DNA of 64,000 nt from Limnoperna fortunei (lineage: Eukaryota > Mollusca > Bivalvia > Mytilida > Modiolidae). Both the position numbers and the translations under genes were made by a program. This document shows positions 12,501 through 27,689 of the stretch, in pieces (the first letter of the stretch is position 1; each line of letters begins with the position of its first letter). The stretch is taken from assembly GCA_944474755.1 (NCBI GenBank), contig OX104112.1:79435756-79499755 (forward strand), written 5' to 3'. Under the pieces are notes generated by a model that did no database searches, was not told the origin of the DNA, and saw only the letters and a program-made list of their open reading frames with translations.

Positions 12501-14927
12501 AGTTCAATAGTTCCATTAATGGTTTACAAGATTAATACAAAGTTTGTAAGCATATTAGTACACTTCTTTTTCATATATTGATAATTGACGTCACATTTAA
12601 AAAATAATAATAATATATCATCAGCATTTTTTCAATGCGTTGGGTTTTTACAAAGGCGAAGTGATTAATTTGAAAATATTTTAAGGGAGTTTAAATTTTC
12701 AACATTGTGCGTCGTTTTGATTATCTTTTTAAAAATATATCTGTAACGAAAACAGCCCACGACATATATTTTTACAAAGTTAATCGTGATGTAATTCTAC
12801 AAACGTCTTTCCCAGTAGGATGTAGAGTAATTAAATATGTGAATGCTATTGACTTTTTGTCTGTTGCTAATTAAACATTTTCACAACCAGTCGTGAAATT
12901 AGTTATTTTAGTCAAGCAAGTGGTCCTGATACATGCCATATATGGTTGCTTACGACATTTATGATTGTTGCTATGGACAAAATGTCACATCCGGTTATAA
13001 AAACACCATATTTCAATACTTTATCATGATTCTAAAGATACATGCTTGCTAAGGTTTTTTTTATAACGGTTAACTTTGTGCTATTGCATGACCTTGGCCA
13101 ATATCATTGGCTTAAATTACAGTTATTTTCTTACTGATCACTTATGTATAGTGTTTACTATATTATCACTACCGTTTTTAAGTAAAAGCCAAAAAAAAAT
13201 CCCGGTTAACCGAAATGCGTAACTCAAAAACAGTTCATCGAACAATTTTGGATCTCATATACCAAATTAACATCTTGTTGAGAGGAGTATTTTCCCATTT
13301 ATTGTCTGCTTCTTTCTTTTACAGTTCTCTAGTTGATATGATAACAAGATTGGTGGCCTGAGGCCATTGTTACTTGTGAACTTTGACCTTGAGATCTTTC
13401 TAAAGGACATGCCGCAGGACCCCAAGTAGTAAACACCCTAGGTGTTTTCAACTTACAGTTTGTGAGTTTGGGTATGAGCGGTGTACTTAACACAATTATA
13501 CATGATACAGATCGCCTCCGCTCATCCAACATTTTTAGCCAAATTATGTCACAAAGTTGTCCCAAACGTTCCTTAACATTTCTCGCTTTTCAGTTTGTCT
13601 CTATGTATAATAGTTACTAAGTTGTTGAGATAACAATGTTTTTGCTGTTTGTGAAAGAAGACGTTTTCGGCGTCATAGGGTTAACATCGAACAAGTCTCA
13701 AGAGTAGTAGACTTAGTATAAAAGATCAAAATGATATGTACCAAACACTTGTTGGTGGCAAACTGTTTTTAAAAAAGTGACGGGAAAAAAATTAATCAGA
13801 GGAAATACAATTAGGTCTTCTTATTGGAACTGAGAAAGACCTTAAATATGTCATACTGAACCGCTCGTCAAAATAGGAGAGAAGTACTTGTATGTGTTGT
13901 CTCAGTTATTTGTAAATGTGATGAAATAAGCAAAAAATGACTTATATTTTCTCTGTATTGTTCTTGTAAAAAACATATAAATTATCATATTGACCGGTAC
14001 AACGAAAATTTATTATTAGTCTATTAGTCTCTTTATGTGTTATTAGTTCGTACATTTCTTATCAAAGCTCCAGAAGGAATGAAATATCTGATTAGAGAGT
14101 AAGGAAAATATATATTACACTCGGTATTATCGTGAACAAATTCTCGATAATGTCCGCACTCTAAATTTGACAATGCATGGGTGACGGTAAAAATAATTGC
14201 TAATATTGTTATTTCCAAATAAAGAAAAAAATCAGTTCAGACATATATATTTATAATTCACCCATTAAACCACACGATTGCGTACGTTCTAGTGGCTTAT
14301 GCCACTCGGTCCCACCACAAAGGTTATGTACCGCCCCTAAAATAAAATCGTGGATCTGTCAGAACTTGATCAACAGTCAGAAAAATCTGTGTTAGTTTAT
14401 GCTAATTTGCGTAATTCCTTTTTAACAAACTGACAAATCTTTATTACTAGGGCCTAATGTCTTCAATTGGCGCAATTTTTTATGTTTAAATAAAACATTT
14501 TTTCTTGTATGGACTTTGAAGACTCGTTTGTAGATTTGGTGGCTGTAGCCGAGCTTCCCATTAGTGTCTTTGCGGAAACGTTTCCAAGTGTGGCCCTATA
14601 TTTTGCAGATATAAACAGCGCTTCGTAGATTTTAAAATAGCATGGGCATTCAAACTCTTCGCAATTTTTTTTCTAGATTTCTAGGTTCAGAAATAGTTTT
14701 CTGCGATTTTTCATCCTTATTTTTCCCAATTAGTTACTGCTTGTCCTATGACATGTTCAATGCGTTTTGTACAAAGCAATTGTTTGGTAGCTAGCAAAGA
14801 CAGACATGCTCGAATGGCGTATGACAACCTAGTCTCTGTAAAAAAATCTTTCAGTTTGTACAAAATATGAAATTTCTGGAATTTATCTTTTTGAAACCTT
14901 AGTTCCAACTTACGTTACCAGTGTTAC
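9568..14927. other. 5.4-kb stretch with no recognised feature
   Basis: I found no coding exon, RNA gene or tandem array. There is a short GACAGACA run near 10315-10326 and a tRNA B-box-like word (GAGTTCGAACCCC) at about 12176, with no matching A box. It may be intergenic or a long intron of an unseen gene; the sequence does not decide this. Confidence 0.4.
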
Positions 14928-15529
14928 CAATCAGTCGAATGTTTTAGTAGATATTTCTATCGGAATACAATACCACACCAATCAGTCGAATGTTTTAGTA
15001 GATATTTCTATCGGAATACAATACCACAATAATCGACTGTTTTAGTAGATATTTCTATCGGAATACAATACCACACCAATCAGTCGAATGTTTAAGTAGA
15101 TATTTCTATCGGTATACAATACCACAATAATCGACTGTTTTAGTAGATATTTCTATCGGAATACAATACCACACCAATCAGTCGAATGTTTTAGTAGATA
15201 TTTCTATTGGAATACAATACCACAATAATCAGTCGAATGTTTTAGTAGATATTTCTATCGGAATACAATACCACACTAATCAGTCGAATGTTTTAGTAGA
15301 TATTTCTATCGGAATACAATACCACACTAATCAGTCGTTTGTTTTAGTAGATATTTCTATCTGAATACAATACCACAATAATCAGTCGTATGTTTTAGTA
15401 GATATTTCTATCGGAATACAATACCACACTAATCAGTCGAATGTTTTTAGTAGATATTTCTATCGGAATACAATACCACACTAATCAGTCGAATGTTTAA
15501 GTAGATATTTCTATATCGGAATACAATAC

Positions 15530-18500
15530 CACAATAATCGACTGTTTTAGTAGATATTTCTATATCGGAATACAATACCACACTAATCAGTCGAATGTTT
15601 TAGTAGATATTTCTATATCGGAATACAATACCACAATAATCGACTATTTTAGTAGATATTTCTATCGGAATACAATACCACACCAATCAGTCGACTGTTT
15701 TAGTAGATATTTCTATCGGAATACAATACCACACCAATCAGTCGTATGTTTTAGTAGATATTTCTATCGGAATACAATACCACACCAATCAGTCGACTGT
15801 TTTTAGTAGATATTTCTATCGGAATACAATACCACACCAATCAGTCGAATGTTTTTAGTAGATATTTCTATCGGAATACAATACCACACCAATCAGTCGA
15901 CTGTTTTTAGTAGATATTTCTATCGGAATACAATACCACACCAATCAGTCGTATGTTTTAGTAGATATTTCTATCGGAATACAATACCACACCAATCAGT
16001 CGACTGTTTTAGTAGATATTTCTATCGGAATACAATGCCACAATAATCGGTCGTATGTTTTAGTAGATATTTCTATCGGAATACAATACCACAATAATCA
16101 GTCGTATGTTTTAGTAGATATTTCTATCGGAATACAATACCACACCAATCAGTCGACTGTTTTAGTAGATATTTCTATCGGAATACAATACCACAATAAT
16201 CAGTCGTATGTTTTAGTAGATATTTCTATCGGAATACAATACCACAATAATCAGTCGTATGTTTTAGTAGATATTTCTATCGGAATACAATACCACACCA
16301 ATCAGTCGAATGTTTTAGTAGATTTCTATCGGAATACAATACCACACTAATCAGTCGTATGTTTTAGTAGATATTTCTATCGGAATACAATACCACAATA
16401 ATCAGTCGTATGTTTTAGTAGATATTTCTATCGGAATACAATACCACAATAATCAGTCGACTGTTTTAGTAGATATTTCTATCGGAATACAATACCACAC
16501 CAATCAGTCGTATGTTTTAGTAGATATTTCTATCGGAATACAATACCACAATAATCAGTCGTATGTTTTAGTAGATATTTCTATCGGAATACAATACCAC
16601 AATAATCAGTCGTATGTTTTAGTAGATATTTCTATCGGAATACAATACCACACCAATCAGTCGAATGTTTTAGTAGATATTTCTATCGGAATACAATACC
16701 ACACTAATCAGTCGTATGTTTTAGTAGATATTTCTATCGGAATACAATACCACAATAATCAGTCGTATGTTTTAGTAGATATTTCTATCGGAATACAATA
16801 CCACACCAATCAGTCGAATGTTTTAGTAGATATTTCTATCGGAATACAATACCACAATAATCAGTCGTATGTTTTAGTAGATATTTCTATCAGAATAGAA
16901 TACCACACCAATCAGTCGAATGTTTTAGTAGATATTTCTATCGGAATACAATACCACACCAATCAGTCGTATGTTTTAGTAGATATTTCTATCGGAATAC
17001 AATACCACAATAATCGACTGTTTTAGTAGATATTTCTATCGGAATACAATACCACACCAATCAGTCGAATGTTTTAGTAGATATTTCTATCGGAATACAA
17101 TACCACAATAATCGACTGTTTTAGTAGATATTTCTATCGGAATACAATACCACACCAATCAGTCGTATGTTTTAGTAGATATTTCTATATCGGAATACAA
17201 TACCACAATAATCAGTCGTATGTTTTAGTAGATATTTCTATATCGGAATACAATACCACAATAATCAGTCGTATGTTTTAGTAGATATTTCTATCGGAAT
17301 ACAATACCACAATAATCGACTGTTTTAGTAGATATTTCTATATCGGAATACTATACCACACCAATCAGTCGTATGTTTTAGTAGATATTTCTATATCGGA
17401 ATACAATACCACACCAATCAGTCGAATGTTTTAGTAGATATTTCTATATCGGAATACAATACCACAATAATCGACTGTTTTAGTAGATATTTCTATCGGA
17501 ATACAATACCACAATAATCGACTGTTTTAGTAGATATTTCTATCGGAATACAATACCACACCAATCAGTCGTATGTTTTAGTAAATATTTCTATATCGGA
17601 ATACAATACCACACCAATCAGTCGAATGTTTTAGTAGATATTTCTATATCGGAATACAATACCACAATAATCGACTGTTTTAGTAGATATTTCTATCGGA
17701 ATACAATACCACAATAATCGAATAATTTGGTAGATATTTCTATCGGAATACAATACCACACCAATCAGTCGAATGTTTTAGTAGATATTTCTATATCGGA
17801 ATACTATACCACACCAATCAGTCGAATGTTTTAGTAGATATTTCTATCGGAATACTATACCACTTTAATCAGTCGAATGTTTTAGTAGATATTTCTATAT
17901 CGGAATACAATACCACACCAATCAGTCGTATGTTTTAGTAGATATTTCTATATCGGAATACAATACCACACCAATCAGTCGAATGTTTTAGTAGATATTT
18001 CTATATCGGATTTACAATACCACAATAATCGACTGTTTTAGTAGATATTTCTATCGGAATACAATACCACACCAATCAGTCGAATGTTTTAGTAGATATT
18101 TCTATCGGAATACAATACCACAATAATCAGTCGTATGTTTTAGTAGATATTTCTATCGGAATACAATACCACACCAATCAGTCGAATGTTTTAGTAGATA
18201 TTTCTATCGGAATACAATACCACAATAATCGACTGTTTTAGTAAATATTTCTATCGGAATACAATACCACACCAATCAGTCGAATGTTTTAGTAGATATT
18301 TCTATCGGAATACAATACCACAATAATCAGTCGTATGTTTTAGTAGATATTTCTATCGGAATACAATACCACACCAATCAGTCGTATGTTTTAGTAGATA
18401 TTTCTATCGGAATACAATACCACAATAATCGACTGTTTTAGTAGATATTTCTATCGGAATACAATACCACAATAATCGACTGTTTTAGTAGATATTTCTA

Positions 18501-20637
18501 TCGGAATACAATACCACACCAATCAGTCGAATGTTTTAGTAGATATTTCTATCGGAATACAATACCACAATTATCAGTCGAATGTTTTAGTAGATATTTC
18601 TATCGGAATACAATACCACACTAATCAGTCGAATGTTTTAGTAGATATTTCTATATCGGAATACAATACCACACCAATCAGTCGTATGTTTTAGTAGATA
18701 TTTCTATCGGAATACAATACCACAATAATCGACTGTTTTAGTAGATATTTCTATCGGAATACAATACCACAATAATCGACTGTTTTAGTAGATATTTCTA
18801 TCGGAATACAATACCACACCAATCAGTCGAATGTTTTAGTAGATATTTCTATCGGAATACAATACCACAATAATCGACTGTTTTAGTAGATATTTCTATC
18901 GGAATACAATACCACACCAATCAGTCGAATGTTTTAGTAGATATTTCTATCGGAATACAATACCACACTAATCAGTCGAATGTTTTAGTAGATATTTCTA
19001 TCGGAATACAATACCACAATAATCGACTGTTTTAGTAGATATTTCTATCGGAATACAATACCACAATAATCGACTGTTTTAGTAGATATTTCTATCGGAA
19101 TACAATACCACACCAATCAGTGGTATGTTTTAGTAGATATTTCTATCGGAATACAATACCACACTAATCAGTCGAATGTTTTAGTAGATATTTCTATCGG
19201 AATACAATACCACAATAATCGACTGTTTTAGTAGATATTTCTATCGGAATACAATACCACAATAATCGACTGTTTTAGTAGATATTTCTATCGGAATACA
19301 ATACCACACCAATCAGTCGAATGTTTTAGTAGATATTTCTATCGGAATACAATACCACAATAATCGACTGTTTTAGTAGATATTTCTATCGGAATACAAT
19401 ACCACACCAATCAGTCGAATGTTTTAGTAGATATTTCTATCGGAATACAATACCACAATAATCGACTATTTTAGTAGATATTTCTATCGGAATACAATAC
19501 CACACCAATCAGTCGAATGTTTTAGTAGATATTTCTATCGGAATACAATACCATTCTAATCAGTCGAATGTTTTAGTAGATATTTCTATCTAAATAAAAT
19601 ACCACCCTAATCAGTCGAATGTTTTTAGTAGATATTTCTATCGGAATACAATATCACACCAATCAGTCGTATGTTTTAGTAGATATTTCTATCGGAATAC
19701 AATACCACACCAATCAGTCGACTGTTTTTAGTAGATATTTCTATCGGAATACAATACCACACCAATCAGTCGACTGTTTTAGTAGATATTTCTATCGGAA
19801 TACAATACCACACCAATCAGTCGAATGTTTTAGTAGATATTTCTATCGGAATACAATACCACACCAATCAGTCGTATGTTTTTAGTAGATATTTCTATCG
19901 TAATACAATACCACACCAATCAGTCGTATGTTTTAGTAGATATTTCTGTCGGAATACAATACCACACCAATCAGTCGAATGTTTTAGTAGATATTTCTAT
20001 CGGAATACAATACCACAATAATAGACTGTTTTAGTAGATATTTCTATCGGAATACAATACCACACCAATCAGTCGAATGTTTTAGTAGATATTTCTATCG
20101 GAATACAATACCACACTAATCAGTCGAATGTTTTAGTAGATATTTCTATCTAAATAAAATACCACCCTAATCAGTCGAATGTTTTTAGTAGATATTTCTA
20201 TCGGAATACAATATCACACCAATCAGTCGTATGTTTTAGTAGATATTTCTATCGGAATACAATACCACACCAATCAGTCGACTGTTTTTAGTAGATATTT
20301 CTATCGGAATACAATACCACACCAATCAGTCGACTGTTTTAGTAGATATTTCTATCGGAATACAATACCACACCAATCAGTCGAATGTTTTAGTAGATAT
20401 TTCTATCGGAATACAATACCACACCAATCAGTCGAATGTTTTAGTAGATATTTCTATCGGAATACTATACCACACCAACCAGTCGAATGTTTTTAGTAGA
20501 TATTTCTATATCGGAATACAATACCACCCTAATCAGTCGAATGTTTTAGTAGATATTTCTATCGGAATACAATACCACACTAATCAGTCGAATGTTTTAG
20601 TAGATATTTCTATCGGAATACAATACCACAATAATCG
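15530..20637. repeat. Higher-order repeat, copy 1 (period 5,097 bp)
   Basis: The succession of unit types and rare variants here is repeated in the same order exactly 5,097 bp downstream. Shared private markers include the 4-bp-deleted unit (16318/21415), 'TCGGATTTACAATACC' (18006/23103), AATAATTTGGTAG (17721/22818) and 'TCTATCTAAATAAAATACC' (19587/24684). Only a handful of substitutions separate the copies (for example around 16668/21765 and 18189/23286). Confidence 0.9.
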
Positions 20638-23600
20638 ACTGTTTTAGTAGATATTTCTATATCGGAATACAATACCACACTAATCAGTCGAATGTTTTAG
20701 TAGATATTTCTATATCGGAATACAATACCACAATAATCGACTATTTTAGTAGATATTTCTATCGGAATACAATACCACACCAATCAGTCGACTGTTTTAG
20801 TAGATATTTCTATCGGAATACAATACCACACCAATCAGTCGTATGTTTTAGTAGATATTTCTATCGGAATACAATACCACACCAATCAGTCGACTGTTTT
20901 TAGTAGATATTTCTATCGGAATACAATACCACACCAATCAGTCGAATGTTTTTAGTAGATATTTCTATCGGAATACAATACCACACCAATCAGTCGACTG
21001 TTTTTAGTAGATATTTCTATCGGAATACAATACCACACCAATCAGTCGTATGTTTTAGTAGATATTTCTATCGGAATACAATACCACACCAATCAGTCGA
21101 CTGTTTTAGTAGATATTTCTATCGGAATACAATGCCACAATAATCGGTCGTATGTTTTAGTAGATATTTCTATCGGAATACAATACCACAATAATCAGTC
21201 GTATGTTTTAGTAGATATTTCTATCGGAATACAATACCACACCAATCAGTCGACTGTTTTAGTAGATATTTCTATCGGAATACAATACCACAATAATCAG
21301 TCGTATGTTTTAGTAGATATTTCTATCGGAATACAATACCACAATAATCAGTCGTATGTTTTAGTAGATATTTCTATCGGAATACAATACCACACCAATC
21401 AGTCGAATGTTTTAGTAGATTTCTATCGGAATACAATACCACACTAATCAGTCGTATGTTTTAGTAGATATTTCTATCGGAATACAATACCACAATAATC
21501 AGTCGTATGTTTTAGTAGATATTTCTATCGGAATACAATACCACAATAATCAGTCGACTGTTTTAGTAGATATTTCTATCGGAATACAATACCACACCAA
21601 TCAGTCGTATGTTTTAGTAGATATTTCTATCGGAATACAATACCACAATAATCAGTCGTATGTTTTAGTAGATATTTCTATCGGAATACAATACCACAAT
21701 AATCAGTCGTATGTTTTAGTAGATATTTCTATCGGAATACAATACCACACCAATCAGTCGACTGTTTTAGTAGATATTTCTATCGGAATACAATACCACA
21801 CCAATCAGTCGTATGTTTTAGTAGATATTTCTATCGGAATACAATACCACAATAATCAGTCGTATGTTTTAGTAGATATTTCTATCGGAATACAATACCA
21901 CACCAATCAGTCGAATGTTTTAGTAGATATTTCTATCGGAATACAATACCACAATAATCAGTCGTATGTTTTAGTAGATATTTCTATCAGAATAGAATAC
22001 CACACCAATCAGTCGAATGTTTTAGTAGATATTTCTATCGGAATACAATACCACACCAATCAGTCGTATGTTTTAGTAGATATTTCTATCGGAATACAAT
22101 ACCACAATAATCGACTGTTTTAGTAGATATTTCTATCGGAATACAATACCACACCAATCAGTCGAATGTTTTAGTAGATATTTCTATCGGAATACAATAC
22201 CACAATAATCGACTGTTTTAGTAGATATTTCTATCGGAATACAATACCACACCAATCAGTCGTATGTTTTAGTAGATATTTCTATATCGGAATACAATAC
22301 CACAATAATCAGTCGTATGTTTTAGTAGATATTTCTATATCGGAATACAATACCACAATAATCAGTCGTATGTTTTAGTAGATATTTCTATCGGAATACA
22401 ATACCACAATAATCGACTGTTTTAGTAGATATTTCTATATCGGAATACTATACCACACCAATCAGTCGTATGTTTTAGTAGATATTTCTATATCGGAATA
22501 CAATACCACACCAATCAGTCGAATGTTTTAGTAGATATTTCTATATCGGAATACAATACCACAATAATCGACTGTTTTAGTAGATATTTCTATCGGAATA
22601 CAATACCACAATAATCGACTGTTTTAGTAGATATTTCTATCGGAATACAATACCACACCAATCAGTCGTATGTTTTAGTAAATATTTCTATATCGGAATA
22701 CAATACCACACCAATCAGTCGAATGTTTTAGTAGATATTTCTATATCGGAATACAATACCACAATAATCGACTGTTTTAGTAGATATTTCTATCGGAATA
22801 CAATACCACAATAATCGAATAATTTGGTAGATATTTCTATCGGAATACAATACCACACCAATCAGTCGAATGTTTTAGTAGATATTTCTATATCGGAATA
22901 CTATACCACACCAATCAGTCGAATGTTTTAGTAGATATTTCTATCGGAATACTATACCACTTTAATCAGTCGAATGTTTTAGTAGATATTTCTATATCGG
23001 AATACAATACCACACCAATCAGTCGTATGTTTTAGTAGATATTTCTATATCGGAATACAATACCACACCAATCAGTCGAATGTTTTAGTAGATATTTCTA
23101 TATCGGATTTACAATACCACAATAATCGACTGTTTTAGTAGATATTTCTATCGGAATACAATACCACACCAATCAGTCGAATGTTTTAGTAGATATTTCT
23201 ATCGGAATACAATACCACAATAATCAGTCGTATGTTTTAGTAGATATTTCTATCGGAATACAATACCACACCAATCAGTCGTATGTTTTAGTAGATATTT
23301 CTATCGGAATACAATACCACAATAATCGACTGTTTTAGTAAATATTTCTATCGGAATACAATACCACACCAATCAGTCGAATGTTTTAGTAGATATTTCT
23401 ATCGGAATACAATACCACAATAATCAGTCGTATGTTTTAGTAGATATTTCTATCGGAATACAATACCACACCAATCAGTCGTATGTTTTAGTAGATATTT
23501 CTATCGGAATACAATACCACAATAATCGACTGTTTTAGTAGATATTTCTATCGGAATACAATACCACAATAATCGACTGTTTTAGTAGATATTTCTATCG

Positions 23601-25745
23601 GAATACAATACCACACCAATCAGTCGAATGTTTTAGTAGATATTTCTATCGGAATACAATACCACAATTATCAGTCGAATGTTTTAGTAGATATTTCTAT
23701 CGGAATACAATACCACACTAATCAGTCGAATGTTTTAGTAGATATTTCTATATCGGAATACAATACCACACCAATCAGTCGTATGTTTTAGTAGATATTT
23801 CTATCGGAATACAATACCACAATAATCGACTGTTTTAGTAGATATTTCTATCGGAATACAATACCACAATAATCGACTGTTTTAGTAGATATTTCTATCG
23901 GAATACAATACCACACCAATCAGTCGAATGTTTTAGTAGATATTTCTATCGGAATACAATACCACAATAATCGACTGTTTTAGTAGATATTTCTATCGGA
24001 ATACAATACCACACCAATCAGTCGAATGTTTTAGTAGATATTTCTATCGGAATACAATACCACAATAATCAGTCGAATGTTTTAGTAGATATTTCTATCG
24101 GAATACAATACCACAATAATCGACTGTTTTAGTAGATATTTCTATCGGAATACAATACCACAATAATCGACTGTTTTAGTAGATATTTCTATCGGAATAC
24201 AATACCACACCAATCAGTGGTATGTTTTAGTAGATATTTCTATCGGAATACAATACCACACTAATCAGTCGAATGTTTTAGTAGATATTTCTATCGGAAT
24301 ACAATACCACAATAATCGACTGTTTTAGTAGATATTTCTATCGGAATACAATACCACAATAATCGACTGTTTTAGTAGATATTTCTATCGGAATACAATA
24401 CCACACCAATCAGTCGAATGTTTTAGTAGATATTTCTATCGGAATACAATACCACAATAATCGACTGTTTTAGTAGATATTTCTATCGGAATACAATACC
24501 ACACCAATCAGTCGAATGTTTTAGTAGATATTTCTATCGGAATACAATACCACAATAATCGACTGTTTTAGTAGATATTTCTATCGGAATACAATACCAC
24601 ACCAATCAGTCGAATGTTTTAGTAGATATTTCTATCGGAATACAATACCATTCTAATCAGTCGAATGTTTTAGTAGATATTTCTATCTAAATAAAATACC
24701 ACCCTAATCAGTCGAATGTTTTTAGTAGATATTTCTATCGGAATACAATATCACACCAATCAGTCGTATGTTTTAGTAGATATTTCTATCGGAATACAAT
24801 ACCACACCAATCAGTCGACTGTTTTTAGTAGATATTTCTATCGGAATACAATACCACACCAATCAGTCGACTGTTTTAGTAGATATTTCTATCGGAATAC
24901 AATACCACACCAATCAGTCGAATGTTTTAGTAGATATTTCTATCGGAATACAATACCACACCAATCAGTCGTATGTTTTTAGTAGATATTTCTATCGTAA
25001 TACAATACCACACCAATCAGTCGTATGTTTTAGTAGATATTTCTGTCGGAATACAATACCACACCAATCAGTCGAATGTTTTAGTAGATATTTCTATCGG
25101 AATACAATACCACAATAATAGACTGTTTTAGTAGATATTTCTATCGGAATACAATACCACACCAATCAGTCGAATGTTTTAGTAGATATTTCTATCGGAA
25201 TACAATACCACACTAATCAGTCGAATGTTTTAGTAGATATTTCTATCTAAATAAAATACCACCCTAATCAGTCGAATGTTTTTAGTAGATATTTCTATCG
25301 GAATACAATATCACACCAATCAGTCGTATGTTTTAGTAGATATTTCTATCGGAATACAATACCACACCAATCAGTCGACTGTTTTTAGTAGATATTTCTA
25401 TCGGAATACAATACCACACCAATCAGTCGACTGTTTTAGTAGATATTTCTATCGGAATACAATACCACACCAATCAGTCGAATGTTTTAGTAGATATTTC
25501 TATCGGAATACAATACCACACCAATCAGTCGAATGTTTTAGTAGATATTTCTATCGGAATACTATACCACACCAACCAGTCGAATGTTTTTAGTAGATAT
25601 TTCTATATCGGAATACAATACCACCCTAATCAGTCGAATGTTTTAGTAGATATTTCTATCGGAATACAATACCACACTAATCAGTCGAATGTTTTAGTAG
25701 ATATTTCTATCGGAATACAATACCACAATAATCGACTGTTTTAGT
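20638..25745. repeat. Higher-order repeat, copy 2 (period 5,097 bp)
   Basis: Second copy of the block above. The match is lost at about 25757, where copy 1 is followed by a TATATCGG unit and copy 2 by a TATCGG unit. The near-identity implies a recent unequal exchange, or else an assembly duplication. Confidence 0.9.
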
Positions 25746-26118
25746 AGATATTTCTATCGGAATACAATACCACACCAATCAGTCGTATGTTTTAGTAGAT
25801 ATTTCTATCGGAATACAATACCACAATAATCGACTGTTTTTAGTAGATATTTCTATATCGGAATACAATATCACACCAATCAGTCGTATGTTTTAGTAGA
25901 TATTTCTATCGGAATACAATACCACAATAATCGAATGTTTTGGTAGCTATTTCTATCGGAATACAATACCACAATAATCAGTCGTATGTTTTTAGTAGAT
26001 ATTTCTATCGGAATACAATACCACAATAATCGAATGTTTTGGTAGATATTTCTATCGGAATACAATACCACACCAATCAGTCGTATGTTTTTAGTAGATA
26101 TTTCTATCGGAATACAAT

Positions 26119-27689
26119 TCACTAACTCTATAATGCCGCTGATATATCGTTTACATACATGTAACGTACTTTATAATATTAATGGTTTAGTTTACAAATT
26201 TATTAAGATTTTTTTTTAATATTTAGCACGTATAATGTTGCTTATGCTTCCTACATATAGACCTAAAACTGAATTTTAATTTTTTCAAAATTATTTGTTG
26301 TGAGGATAATGAGTTAACTCGCATTTACTGCACATCTCTTTACATATATATTTATATATTATATTCGTTTATTTGCATTGGACTTGGAGTGTAACATTAG
26401 ACAGGTAGGTCACAGTTACATCAGAAATCTGTATAAAATATAAAATATATATTAAATACAATGTAAGACAGTAGACAATTATTAGACAGAAAATGTACAT
26501 AATTCAATAATAATGAGAGATTTTTTAAATTAAATTACCGATGGAGATCATTTAGGAAAATATTTTGGAATACATAATTTTGTCGGTTGTGTATGCATTT
26601 TCGACTTAAATACAATCTACGAGGATACTAAACAGTTAAATATACATTTACATGACAAATTGACTTTGTTTGTTTACATGAGGGTTTACTTCACTTTCGG
26701 CAATTTTTCAGCTACATTTAAATCATTGGGTCCTGTTGTTATCTGGAAACAGGATTATCCGACGAGAACAACTGAAATTTAGCAGAAAACTAGCAAACGA
26801 GGTCTCTCGAGAAAATGCGGCACACATCCAATACTCAAACGTAATTGTGATTGATTGATTGATTGATTGATTGATTGCAAATCACCCAAAACGACAATGA
26901 AATCACCATTTGTAAATTAATTTTCGGAGAATATTTAAAAACCCTAAATAAAAGATATACTTTTGCAAAAAAAGTCATAGTCTAGACAATTTATTTAACC
27001 AGTAAACAGAATTATAATATTTTCGGTATAACTTTTACATAGACGTTTAAACGAATTACAGAAAATATTTTTTGTTAACAAAAATTGTTGGTTGATTTAT
27101 AGATGAAATGTTTGCTTAAAATCCAGAGTGCAACATATCAGCTATATACGGAACAAGTTGGAAATCTCAAGTTCACTAAATATTTAATACAAAAACACCT
27201 TGGTTGTTTCCGGTTGATGCACCAAGACAAGTCGGTGTTGAAGCAGAGAACTTGATATGTGTGTCTTACAAATTTGTATTTTCTTTGACAGTATTTATTT
27301 TAATTTGTAATCGGTCCAAATTATAACCAGAAAATTCGGTCTGTCTGCACACTGATTTTTAACCATAGTTAAATGAAACTTAATTTTGAATTTGAAAATT
27401 AAATAAGATTGAAAGATTTGTTTATTCCGGAAATTGCAGATGAAATCTCGAAATAAACATGAAAACGATTATCTATGTTTATTGTTTAGTTAACCAATAT
27501 AGGTGTATGAAATCAAATAGTCAATTAGTCTGTTTTGTCAAATCCTATTTTATAGAGGCTAACAAATCAATAAATATTTTAGAAGCTAAATTCATTGTGT
27601 GGCAAAGATGAATTCTGAGGTAGGAAGATATGTAGCCTCCATTTCAAAGATTAAAACCAACGTGGATGAAAAAGTTCTGACTGTAAGGA
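26119..27689. other. AT-rich non-coding stretch
   Basis: No gene recognised. A (GATT)n microsatellite sits at about 26849-26879, the kind of tail often left by bivalve SINEs. The stretch 26360-26440 (TTTATTTGCATTGGAC.., then ACATTAGACAGG) faintly resembles the LINE 3' ends at 43.5 and 63.3 kb. I do not call it. Confidence 0.4.

Larger units (their letters stand above)
14928..26118. repeat. 11.2-kb satellite of 51-bp and 47-bp units
   Basis: Roughly 220-230 head-to-tail units. Each carries the invariant core 'TTTTAGTAGATATTTCTATC' followed by GGAATACAATACCACA. Two length classes differ after the core. The 51-bp form has CCAATCAGTCGAATG (or AATAATCAGTCGTATG). The 47-bp form has ATAATCGACTG and lacks four bases (CAGT). 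Further variants are a 2-bp insertion (TCTATATCGG), an extra T (GTTTTTAG) and a single unit with a 4-bp loss (TAGATTTCTATC) at about 16318, copied at 21415. Runs of 51-bp units keep a frame open and give 17-residue repeats such as MFLVDISIGIQYHTNQS. The 47-bp units and indels break it, so I see no gene. The array starts abruptly after unique sequence and ends at ACTAACTCTATAATG. Confidence 0.97.

Noticed and set aside
15849..25593. Open frames giving 17-residue repeat proteins
   Set aside because: They follow from runs of 51-bp satellite units, are broken by 47-bp units and indels, and lack any signal of a gene.
14928..26118. CRISPR-like array
   Set aside because: No unique spacers between repeats, eukaryotic context, no cas genes.
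14928..26118. Centromeric satellite
   Set aside because: Array length and a single locus are insufficient; no evidence of megabase scale or chromatin context.
26360..26480. Another LINE 3' end
   Set aside because: Only weak similarity in AT-rich DNA, no target duplication or open frame.
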